From Gnetum montanum (lineage: Eukaryota; Streptophyta; Gnetopsida; Gnetales; Gnetaceae): a stretch of DNA of 60,000 nucleotides. Below, one piece after another: positions 46,121 through 56,431 of the stretch. Both the position numbers and the translations under genes were made by a program. Position 1 is the stretch's first letter. The number at the start of each line of letters is the position of its first letter. Under the pieces are notes generated by a model. That model had not been told where the DNA came from, ran no database searches, and was given only the letters and a program-made list of their open reading frames with translations. The stretch spans positions 690,062-750,061 of the forward strand of contig MNCI01011925.1 of NCBI GenBank assembly GCA_015680685.1. The letters are read 5' to 3'.

Positions 46121-46493
46121 CCAGTTTATAGTCATAGCGGATTGATGCTTACCTTGCTTGTGTAAAGTGTGATGCTATATGCATGGTCATGCTGTGTATC
46201 TGCAAAATCCTATAAAAAATCAACTAGAAAGAAAACAACATCAAGCGACACCTATTGTACATAGATTTGGAATATATGAATGAAAGAAAAGCAATGCAAA
46301 AAAAAAAGTGATAGTTTTAGACTGTTTCGGGCTGGATGTTGACTTGTCATTTGCACTATTTTTAAATTTTAAAATTCTTATACTTAAATTTTCAAGTGGA
46401 CAATAAGGTCGTAGAGATTTTAAAATTTTATGAAATTTTCATGTGTTTGTTGCCCTTAACTATTTTTTTCTATTTTCTATTTTCTGTTTGTAG

Positions 46494-46583
46494 GAACATG
46501 TTAATGATGGAGCTAGCCCCAGTGGAGCAGGGGTGGATGATGAAGAGGATCTTGGGGGATCAACCCCATCCATGAGCTTTTAA
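46494..46583 (+). other. Exon-like segment on the opposite strand within LTR I
   Basis: A pyrimidine tract ending TTTGTAG (46487-46493) is followed by 29 open codons and TAA. They read NDGASPSGAGVDDEEDLGGS and end in STPSMSF, GC-rich and acidic in an AT-rich setting. The LTR II copy (55529-55618) keeps the acceptor but has small changes. It looks like a last exon of some gene or transposase, but I cannot identify it. Confidence 0.3.
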
Positions 46584-47089
46584 GTCGTTAAGTGTTTTTG
46601 GATTTTTTGGATGTTTGATGGAATGTATAAAGACTGATGTAGTGGCCTAAATTCAATTATGGTATAAAATGGTTGCATTCCTTTATTACCTTGATGTTCT
46701 ATGTAAATATTTTTGTCATTTTTCATGTTTTTTATTATTTTTCTTTGTTTTCTAGAGTATATGTATGCAACTAAATGTAACATAAATTTCTAAAGTGTAA
46801 AGCAAGATGTAAGGTAAATACTTGGAAAAGAAAGCAACGATCGTGCAAGAATCTAAATCATAAGTTGTAACTTGTAAGCAAAAATTCAATGTAAGATGAC
46901 GGGAGTTTGTAAATATGTAATTTTTTGGCTTTAGTTTAAATCCATTTCAGGCTTACATCAATTTAAAGTCTTGATGGACTGTTGCATCTGTTGTTAAAGA
47001 AAGGATTACCAATTTTATGCCATGGTGGGCCAAAGGTAGTAACACTTTCAAGAAATTTTTAATGGAACCGGCCATTTCTAACTATGGCT

Positions 47090-47364
47090 AGTTTAATGTC
47101 ATTACAGACGTTTTTTGGCAGTTTTAACGTCTTACCAAACATGTCATAGTTTAACGTCATTTCGAAAAATTCATAGTTTAACGTCATTTTGAACAGTTCG
47201 TAGTTTAATGTCATTTCGGAAAGTTCGTAGTTTAACGTCATTTCGGACAATTCGTAGTTTAAAGTCATTTCGGACAGTTCGTAGTTTAACGTAATTTTGG
47301 ACAGTTCATAGTTTAATGTCATTTCGGACAGTTCGTAGTTTAACATCATTTCGGACAATTCATC
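47090..47364 (-). repeat. 27-bp minisatellite, about ten units
   Basis: The + strand unit reads GTAGTTTAACGTCATTTCGG followed by ACAGTTC. On the - strand each unit carries ATGACGTTAAACT. LTR II has about eight units at 56127-56343. Read on the - strand it gives a LNYELSEMT peptide repeat, which I treat as incidental because it lies in U3. Confidence 0.85.
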
Positions 47365-47449
47365 TCATTCGTTCTAGTTGTTGACTTGCCTCTTGATATT
47401 TTGTAACTTAATGTGTGGGGCTGGGTGTATGGGTATGATTTTATATTCA

Positions 47450-47459
47450 CCTTCCCCTT
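47450..47459 (-). promoter_or_regulatory. Polypurine tract of F2 body I
   Basis: AAGGGGAAGG on the - strand, directly before TGAATATAAAATC. Body II has the same tract at 56432-56441. Confidence 0.65.
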
Positions 47460-50400
47460 CATCGGTGATATCAAAGGGTAGTTCTGACTAAGAAACATCA
47501 GTAGGAATAGCTCCTATGTCTATGTCTTCTTGTGTTTCTTCAGTGCTAGTTGGATTGTGATTCAACGTCGGGTTCACGTTCTAATGTATGTTCATGGTTT
47601 CTTGTTTAGATTAACGAACTCAATTTTCGACCCTTCACCTACCTCAAGGTATGAGGAAGTGATCGATGCTGTTGTATCCCCATGTATGATGATCTCACCT
47701 CCCTCGTAATGTAGGTGGATCTCCTGATGGATTGGTGAAGATACAGCTTTAAGTTGAGCTAGCCAAGGACATCCTAGGATCAAATTAAACCCTAGCATTT
47801 CATCAACCACTATGAATTCAGCTGATGTAGGGAATTGGTCACCTGCTATGAAATCTAAGGTAACCATGCCTTTCACTCCCACATGGGAACCACTGAAAGA
47901 TCTCAAGAAAGAGGTTGTTGTGGGTTGTACTTGTTCAGTGAGTCCCAATTTTTTTATGATAGAAAAAGGTATTACATTTGTTTCCACACCATCGTCGACA
48001 TGCACCCTATGTATTTTGAAATGATCAACCTGTATTGTTATGAACATAGGGGCCGTAGTGATTTCCCCTATTTTCTCATCTAGCTTAATGTCCTTAACAT
48101 AGAATTCTAAGAATGTGTTCTTCGATTCCTGAAATTGTGGGGATAATACTGCATAAATGGATGGTTCATCTACAGGAAGATCTTCACTAACAAAAATTGA
48201 AGTTAGGATCCGTACGAGAGCCTCTCGATGTACTGGTGAAGTCATTACTAGGTCATATAAACTTAAAGAAGTATTCTTTTATTTTAAGGCTTGTGTGACC
48301 TGGGTCAACGCATTTGCTAAGTATTTACTATTTGGGACATTCTTATCCATAGAGATTTGATCCATTTGACCTAGAATTCGTATTTCTCGTGGAGGGGTTT
48401 TTACGTTAGTAGCTGACGATGCTAAGTTTGGGATATGACTCACAACTTCATCTTTGTTTTGGTGACTTGTACTAGGCTCATTAATGGACGAACTCATGGG
48501 GATGGTGTTTAGCAGTGTAGGCTTTGACAGTCCTAATTAGTGTCCATGATTTTCTCTCTGCATGCGCTCTCTTTTTTCTTTTTCCAAGCACTCTTTTATT
48601 AGCCTATCGGCAAGACGTTCTCGCAAAGGTCATCGAGAAGTGAAGGTGGGTTGTGTGCCAAGGTGTTTTGGCACTCAGACCATAAAGGGAATGGATCTGT
48701 TGTGGTGGCAACCGAAGGAGGTATGTGGATGATGAATGGTTTTGATGGTGTGGGGAATGTGCACATGGTAAAAGGGGTTTGAGGATATATTGAGGTAGGT
48801 GTTTTTTCTGAATGCCCGTGAATCACAAAAGGCTTTCGAGGAACGTCTTTTCTATCTTCCACATGGATAATATTAATCACATATGGGGCATCGTTGGTTT
48901 TAGTATTGAGAGGATCCTTGTAGACCCCCATGGATTGGTTTTGAGGCCTTACCGGGTTTGTCTCGTCGAACACCACTTCACCCCCATCTATCATGCGTTG
49001 TATGTCTTGTTTCAACGCAAAGCAGTAATCAGTCCCATGATCATACCGTTGGTGATATTCACAAAACCTATCCAACCTAAAGCCTTTTTGGAATGGGAGG
49101 TTCATTGGCTGTTGCTAAAGTTGGATTTTTGGCCAATTCGCAAAAGCGATCATGTCTTTGCGAGGCCACAGGAGACATTTGTTTGTGTTGAATTAGCCCA
49201 ACCTTTAGAAGTTAATCAAGCAGTTGTGAAGGCTTCATGGGCAATGGTGTGTATTGAGCAGGGTCTTTCCTTTTAAAGGTATGGGCATGACCTATGTTCT
49301 TGTTTCTATTTGAGGAATTTCCAGGTGTATGAGTGGGTGTGGTTCTTTCATAGTTGTTTNCAACAGTAGTAGTAGTGGCTGAAGGAAAACAACCCGCTAT
49401 CCTAAACAACTATGAAAGAACCACACCCACTCATACACCTNNNNNNNNNNNNNCTTCTTCTATGTCTTTGATTTGTACGAATGCTTGGCTCAATGTGTGG
49501 GCTTTCAGGTAGTAAATTTTTGACTTAATAAAGTCATTCACGGTTGACTTAAGGATGGTGAGTAAATATGTTTCGGGGATAGGTTCGTGAACTTTGTTTA
49601 AGGCTACACTCCACCTTTGGATAAATTTCTATGTTGGCTCTAATGGCGCTTGTTTAACTTGGATCAAGCCATCTAATGTGGCTTCCAGTTTCAAATTGTA
49701 CTTGAAACGAGTGACAAACGGATGCAACAAACTCTCTAAAGAAGACATGGAGCTACGAGGTAAAGATTGGTACCAGTCTAAGGCTTTTCTAGTTAAGGAC
49801 ATTGCAAAAACTTGCAAAATTACATGAGGCCATGCTTGAAGTAAAAGGCTTTCGGTTCTAAATGTCACTAGGTGGGCATTTGGGTCCCCTTCTCCATTGT
49901 ACTTGGTCAGTTGATGTAATGAGACTCCTTTTGGCAAGGTTAAGGGTGAAACTGAGGGGTCAATTGGATCATCTTGATAGAAATCTAGTACCTTGACTTC
50001 CTCATTGTTGAAAGTTTTAACGCGTTTTAATTCTTCTACCAACGAGTGCATCATTTTTTATGTGTCTACCCATTCTTGGGTGGTAGGCAAACTGGTGGAT
50101 TGAGTGGATTGTGGATGATAATGGTTTAATTGTTGCATTGTTTGTGGAAGGGTAGGTTGTTGGGCTAACATTTGTTGTGGTGGGATGGTATTCGGGACTG
50201 AGATCATTGGTGGAGCCCACTGTCCACCTATAGGTTGTGAGGTAACACCTTGCACATGTTGGATTGGAGTAATCAATGGTCCCCCATAAATTTGTACCTA
50301 GGGTATGTAATGGATGGATGTGGAAGCTGGTATGACTGATGGTATTCCAATTACTTGAGGTTGAAATATTAACCCTACATTGGTTTGTAGGAGTTTTTGA

Positions 50401-51032
50401 GACTGCACTAGTGGAGGAATGATGGAAGTGAACGCATCAAAGTGAATGTTATTAAGCATGGAGAAGAAAGGAATGGAATGGGGAACAAGTGCATAAGTGT
50501 TTGTAGATGAAGAAGGAAACACAGTTTCTTCCAGGAAAGGATGGGATAATGAGTTTGTGTGGACATGGGGGCTAACGGTGTGGTATGATTCTCCATGTTC
50601 AGATTGGGCTGCAAAGTCATCTTCTTCATCTTGAAGCTCTATGGGAGGTAGTTGTAAGGCTTGACTTCTAGCCATAAGAAGCTGGGATATGAGTTTATGA
50701 TGGTTTTCAGATAGTGGGATTCTGTAAAATGTAGAAGGGATAAACTCATGTCCTCCTTTGTGGATGAATTCATACTCTCACATAGCTTCCCTCTCTACAC
50801 GATCAATGGGTAGGTTGGCTTGGATTTTGACACAAATAAAATTATACTGTTCAGGTGTAAGAGTCGCATGAATAGGGCCTTTTCCCTGTAGCATGAGGGA
50901 TTGGCGTGTAGGACCTTGAGGATTTATGTGTTCAATAACAGTTATGGATTCTGTAGCAGTCACAGGGTTTCAAGCTTCGGCCCCAAAGTTAGCAATCGGT
51001 AGTGTTACCGGGTTGACTTGGGAAGATTCCAT
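47460..51032 (-). pseudogene. gag-protease reading frame of F2, body I
   Basis: I place the start at 51032 (MESSQVNPVTLPIANFG), 178 bp after the LTR. The same frame holds MTATESITV (50963), MARSQALQLPP (50675), GVTSQPIGGQWAP (50240) and the gag core KYNGEGDPNAHLVTF...RKALDWYQSLPRSSMSSLES (50054-49629), with isolated stops between. The gag tail at 49105-48599 has the zinc knuckle CEYHQRYDHGTDYC (CX2HX4HX4C). Protease at 48245-47592 has RVHVDDGVETNVIPFSIIKK (Asp-Asp-Gly triad) and LILGCPWL. A shift near 47612 changes the last residues. The N run and an inverted piece at 49361-49453 spoil the frame between gag core and tail. The frame ends at the polypurine tract, so no pol follows. Confidence 0.78.
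49323..49453. other. Assembly artefact: inverted 80-bp piece and gap
   Basis: 49404-49440 is the exact reverse complement of 49323-49359 (37 bp). Body II at the same place reads straight through with the reverse complement of 49361-49403. The N at 49360 and 13 N at 49441-49453 bracket the piece. About 80 bp are missing at the second gap compared with body II. Confidence 0.85.
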
Positions 51033-51187
51033 GATAAACATGAATGGACTAGGGTAGATGAATCACAAGTAATTGTAGTGTGGGGTGACACAAGATCAGT
51101 GTGATCAACAGGGACGAGGAGACTCAAATGGGCAAGGTAGATGAGTTTTGACAGGTAGTGACGTTTTAACCAATAACAAGAAAGTGG

Positions 51188-51209
51188 CCCTCCTTCTAGT
51201 GTCAAAAAC
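51188..51209 (-). promoter_or_regulatory. Primer-binding site of F2 body I
   Basis: On the - strand TTTTTGACACTAGAAGGAGG directly follows the LTR end AGTACA. It resembles the F1 sites at 3213 and 11574. Confidence 0.6.
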
Positions 51210-51777
51210 TGTACTGACCTAAATCGTCGGTGTAAGGCTAGAAAGGAAACAGACACTGAGAGATCGTCACATAGCCACAGCTGACCCTACCTTTGCCCGA
51301 GGGCAAGCTGGAAAAGTAAACAAAGGTAGAGTGCCTTGGATGGTCTGCACGTAGATCAACCAAGGACTTCCCCGGGCGTAAGCTATGGCTAGCACTGGGG
51401 TTATCGTAAATGGGATGTAAATGGAATGCAAACACTAATATGAATTTTAAATAAAGCGTAAACAGAGCTATATTGTAGGCAAAGTATAAACCGAAGTAAA
51501 TAATGTAAAGGAAAGGTAATAATGAAACTGTATTGTATTGCTTAAACAAGAATATGCACCGATCAAAGCGTAGTTGCACACGTGTGGATGGCAAGTCACA
51601 TGCCTAGCCCTAAAATGATATGACACGATGATGTGATGATGAAATGGGATGAACATGAGAAATACTTGGAAAACAAAAATCAGGTTTTCCGAGCACCCAA
51701 GGATTGCAAATTCTATCCTTCTTCAGAGTTGCCAATATCTCCAATTTTTTCCTCCCAATTTATGTGAATTGATAGGG

Positions 51778-51786
51778 TATTTATAG
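51778..51786 (-). promoter_or_regulatory. TATA box of F2 LTR II
   Basis: CTATAAATA on the - strand, matching LTR I. Confidence 0.6.
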
Positions 51787-51824
51787 GGTTGGGCTAGGTG
51801 CTGGATAGTTGCATTCTTTGACTA

Positions 51825-52195
51825 GGTTCAATGTATCTGTGTTGGATAGTTTTGTACGAGTTGGATGTGTGTTGGCAAGCTACATTCTTGACCAGGTTCA
51901 ATGTATCTGTGTTTAGATAGTTGTGTACGAGTTGGATGTGTGTTGGCAAGCTACATTCTTGACCAGGTTCAATGTATCTGTGTTGGATAGTTGTGCACGA
52001 GTTGGATGTGTGCTAGCAAGCTACATTCTTGACCAGGTTCAATGTATCTGTGTTTAGATAGTTGTGTACGAGTTGGATGTGTGTTGGCAAGCTACATTCT
52101 TGACCAGGTTTAATGTATCTATGTTGGATAGTTGTGCATGAGCTGGATGTGTGCTGGATATTTGTCTTATTTGACCAGATTCAATGTATCTCATA
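51825..52195 (-). repeat. 70-71-bp tandem repeat upstream of TATA, six copies
   Basis: The landmark GGTTCAATGTATCT (last two copies variant) occurs at 51825, 51895, 51966, 52036, 52107 and 52178. LTR I has three copies. Confidence 0.8.
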
Positions 52196-53618
52196 ACGTG
52201 TGGGTCATTCAAGCCCATGAAAATACAAATAATTTAGACAAGCCCTCAAATGATAAAAATTTACAAAGAAAATCAAGGAGGATTAACTCTGCCTTGCTTG
52301 TCTAGCATCCAGCGTGACCTGCAGAGTGACCTCCAAAACTTGCAATTTTGAGCTGAAATCTAGAATTTCTAAAGGCTAGGACCCATAGTTATCAATAGTG
52401 GACCTTTAGGATGACTTGCACCCTTGAAATAAAGTCATTTTGGCTTAGTTTTAGGGCTCTAAAAATTGGTGACGCTGATCCTTACGCTGTGCAACGTCTA
52501 AAGAAGTAACCCTAGCATCACCAAGCCAAAATGGCACATTTGAGGCCCAAATCTTAATTTTCTAGAGGCTGGAAGCTACTGGGACCTTGGTGAAGGTCAT
52601 GGGGGGTCCTTGTGCTCAATTTTGGCCTATTTTAACTCAATTTTGAGGCTCCAAAAGTTGGTGATGCTTATCCTTATGCTGTGCAGCGTAAGCATAGTGT
52701 ACTTAGACAAAATTGCACTTTTTGACCTTGAAACTGATGATTCTTGACACCAAAACTTCCCATCATGATCTGTGGGCCCCAAGGGAACCTTGCTTGCTCC
52801 ATGGTGGGCTGCTTGAAGCTATTTTAGAGGCTCTGAATTTGTCTGGAAGTGTTGCTGAAATTTTTGTGGTTCAATGTATCTATGTTGGATAGTTGTGCAC
52901 GAGTTGGATATGTGCTGGATATTTGTCTTCTTTGACTAGATTCAATGTATCTCATAATGTGTGCATCATTCAAGCCCATGAAAATACAAATAATTTAGAT
53001 AAGCCCTCAAATGATAAAAATTTACAAAGAAAATCAAGGAGGATTAACTTTGCCTCGCTTGTCTAGCATCCAGCGTGACCTTCAAAACTTGCAATTTTGA
53101 GTTGAAATCTAGAATTTCTGAAGGTTGGGACCCATAGTTATCAATATTGGACCCTGAGGATGACTTTCACCCTTGAAATCAAGTTATTTTGGCTCAGTTT
53201 TGGGGCTCTAAAAATTGGTGACGCTGATCCTTACGCTGTTCAACGTCTGAAGAAGTAACCCCAGCGTCACCAAGCCAAAATGGCATATTTGAGGCCCAAA
53301 TCTTGATTTTCTGGAGGCTCGGAGCTACTGGGGACCTTGGTGAAGGTCATGGGAGGTCCTTGTGCTCAATTTCGGCCTGTTTTGACTCAATTTTGGGGCT
53401 CCAAAAGTTGGTGACGTTGATCCTTACGCTGTGCAGCGTAAGCATAGTGTACTTAGCCAAAATTGCACTTTTTGACCTTGAAACTGATGATTCTTGACAT
53501 CGAAATTTGCCGTCATGATCTGTGGGCCCCAGGGGAACCTTGCTTACTCCATGGTGGGCTGCTTGAAGCTATTTCAGAGCTCTGAAGTTATCTGGAAGTG
53601 TTGCTAAAATTTTTGTGG
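52109..53618 (-). repeat. Direct duplication of about 0.75 kb within LTR II
   Basis: Unit 1 is 52109-52869 and unit 2 is 52870-53618. Both run from TTCAATGTATCTATGTTGG (one T variant) to TTTTTGTGG. LTR I has a single copy. The join carries GTGG/GGTT microhomology. Confidence 0.8.
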
Positions 53619-54969
53619 TGTTTCATTGGCCCCTCTTTGTTGACGCCTGGAGGAATCCACCCGACAGGCGTCGACAAAGAAGTGCAAAACACCATGAACA
53701 ACAAAGCATCAAACATTAACCGTTAGCCCTTGGCTGGATATTATTGCACCATTTTCAAAAGTACATGGGATTGAGGGGATGTGGTTCGAGATGCAAGGGA
53801 TTGTAACTAGGGGAACTCAAGAGTTGATCAAGGGTTATGATTGTTGTTGGGATTGTGGGAGAGGAGTGCTCTCATGCGAATGAGCTGTATTTTGGTCCTT
53901 TTCCTTAGCCAGTCTTCAACAGCCTCGGAGCCAAGACATAGGAAGTGTGTTCTTTGGAGAAACAGGAGTCCTATAGCGTATTTGCGGGGCCCATTGTAAA
54001 TAACCAAAGCCACGCGATGATGTGCAACATGGTCTCTTTAAGACACAAGTGTAACTGTTTTTCAAGACAATTACCTTCCCGCCTAGGGCTTGTATGAGAA
54101 TGGCCAATAGTCTTTTTGTTTATGATGTCAACTTGGTCATGAAGACCTTTTCTGTGCATTTTTCTCTTTAACCTTTTTTTTGTTCTCTTTTTCTTTTCTT
54201 GTTTTTCCTTTTTTTTAGTCTTTTTGAAAGAGCTTGCTTTTTGTGCCATGCTCGTGTTTGAAAACTTGCATTTTGCATCATGTACTGTGTATCATGTTTT
54301 GCGTTGTAGTTGCTTAGAGAGTTACAGTGTGCAACAGTGTATCAAGAGTTTTGAGGTGAGCATAATGTATCAGGGGGGTGTAATTGAATAGGCTAAGGGA
54401 AGCATGATGGGGAAATAGGGGATGCATTGGGAGTCAGGAATGTACTTATGAACGGATTGATTAAACCAGTCACATGCATTAGGAAAAATATGCACAAATG
54501 CCTCAGAAGTGTCATCCTGCAAACACAACTCCAAGAAGACAAAAAAAACACAAATGAAATAGTCAGCTAAACACTTTAAACAAGGAGATGGAGTCACCAT
54601 GTGCAATTTTCAAAGTAGATAGAATCATGAACAACATCAGTTTCATTAGGGCCCCATGAGATGAATCATGCAACAAGTCTTTTTGGAACAGGAATAACTA
54701 ATTGCAATAACAGATCTTTTCAAGTTTTGCCTGGTCGTCGATGATGTCACCAGTTTATAGTCTTAGCGGACTATTGTGGGTTAGTTTCACATCATAACCC
54801 CTTGGACGGCACTAGTTTAGTGTCATAGCTGACGGTGCATTACTAGTTTATAGTCATAGTGGACTATGAAGAGGCAAACTAATTTATAGTCTTAGTGGAC
54901 TCTAGATGCTAGTTTCATGTCATCGTGGATGAATGTAGCAGTTTAGTGTCATACCGTACAAAACTCTAT

Positions 54970-55160
54970 GGTATCAATTTTAAGTCATGATGCCAAGACT
55001 ATTCTATGGTATCAGTTTTAAGTCATGATCCAGGACTATTCTGTGGTATCAGTTTTAAGTCATGATCCAGGACTATTTTGTGGTATCAGTTTTAAGTCAT
55101 GATGCCAGGACCATTTTGTGGTATCAGTTTTAAGTCATGATCCAGGACTATTCTATGCCA
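54970..55160 (-). repeat. 37-bp tandem repeat in LTR II, five copies
   Basis: Same unit as 45896-46120, one copy fewer. Confidence 0.7.
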
Positions 55161-56126
55161 GTTTATAGTCATAGCGGACTGATGCTTACCTTGCTTGTGT
55201 AAAGTGTGATGCTATATGCATGGTCATGCTGTGTATATGCAAGATCCTGTAAAAAATCAACTAGAATGAAAACAACGTCAAGTGACACCTGTTGTACATA
55301 GATTTGGAATATATGAATGAAAGAAAAGAAATGCAAAAAAAAGTGATAGTTTTATGTCGTTCCAGGCCAGATGTTGACTTGCCATTTGCACTATTTTTAA
55401 ATTTTAAAATTCTTATACTTAAATTTTCAAGTGGACAATAAGGTCACAGATATTTTAAAATTTTATAAAATTTTCAAGTGTTTGTTGCCCTTAACTGTTT
55501 TGTTCTATTTTCTATTTTTTGTTTGTAGGGACACATTAATGATGGAGCTAGCCCCAGTGGAGCAGGGGCAGATGATGAAGAGGATCTTGGGGATCAACAC
55601 CATCCATGAGCTTTTAAGTCGTTAAGTGTTTTTGGATTTTTTGGATGTTTGATGGAATGTATATAGGCTGAAGTAATGGCCTAAGTTCAATTATGGTATA
55701 AAATGGTTGCATTCCTTCATTACCCTGATGTTCTATGTAAATATTTATGTCATTTTTCATGTTTTTTATTGTTTTTCTTTGTTTTCTAGAGTATATGTAT
55801 GCAACTAAATGTAACATAAATTTCTAAAGAGTAAAGCAAGATGTAAGGTAAATACTTGGAAAAGAAAGCAACGACCGTGGAAGAATCTAAATCGTAAGTT
55901 GTAACCTATAAGCGAAAATTCAATGTAAGATGACGAGAGCTTGTAAATCTGTAATTTGTTGGCTTTAGTTTAAAGCCATTTCAGGCTTGGTACATCAGTT
56001 TAAAGTCTTGATGGACTGTTGCATCTATTGTTAAAGAAAGGATTACCAGTTTATGCCATGCTGGGCCAAAGGTAGTAACACTTTCAAGAAATTTTAAATG
56101 GAACCAACCATTTCTAACCGTGGCTA

Positions 56127-56343
56127 GTTTAATGTCATTGCGGACATTTGTTGGCAGTTTTAAAGTCTGATCGGACATGTCATAGTTTAACGTCAGCTCG
56201 GACAATTCATAGTTTAACGTCATTTCGAACAGTTCGTAGTTTAACATAATTTCGGAAAGTTCATAGTTTAACATCATTTTAGACAGTTCGTAGTTTAACA
56301 TCATTTCAGACAATTCATAGTTTAACCTCATTTTGGACAATTT
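56127..56343 (-). repeat. 27-bp minisatellite in LTR II, about eight units
   Basis: Same unit as 47090-47364, two units fewer and more diverged. Confidence 0.82.
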
Positions 56344-56431
56344 GCCTCATTCGTTCTAGTTGTTGAGTTGCCTCTTGATCTTTTGTAACTTAATGTGTGG
56401 GGCTAGGTGTATGGGTATGATTTTATATTCA

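Larger units (their letters stand above)
43047..47449 (-). repeat. LTR I of F2 array, 4403 bp
   Basis: On the - strand it starts TGAATATAAAATC, right after the polypurine tract, and ends GGTCAGTACA. TATA is at 43635-43643. It contains three copies of a 70-bp unit, six of a 37-bp unit and about ten of a 27-bp unit. Confidence 0.78.
51210..56431 (-). repeat. LTR II of F2 array, 5222 bp
   Basis: Same ends as LTR I. It is about 0.8 kb longer, owing to three extra 70-bp units and a direct duplication of about 0.75 kb (52109-52869 and 52870-53618). Confidence 0.78.

Noticed and set aside
47059-47358. Protein with LNYELSEMT peptide repeats
   Set aside because: It lies upstream of the LTR promoter in U3, beyond the polypurine tract, and copy II has a different repeat number and sequence. 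It is incidental translation of the minisatellite.
47090-47364. CRISPR-like array of regular 27-bp repeats
   Set aside because: The units are contiguous with no unique spacers, in plant retrotransposon U3. It is a minisatellite.
49212-49409. 65-codon frame across the N at 49360
   Set aside because: It crosses the inverted assembly piece; the true frame is seen in body II.
49323-49440. Large perfect hairpin as a biological structure
   Set aside because: It sits at N runs and body II is collinear without it, so it is an assembly error.
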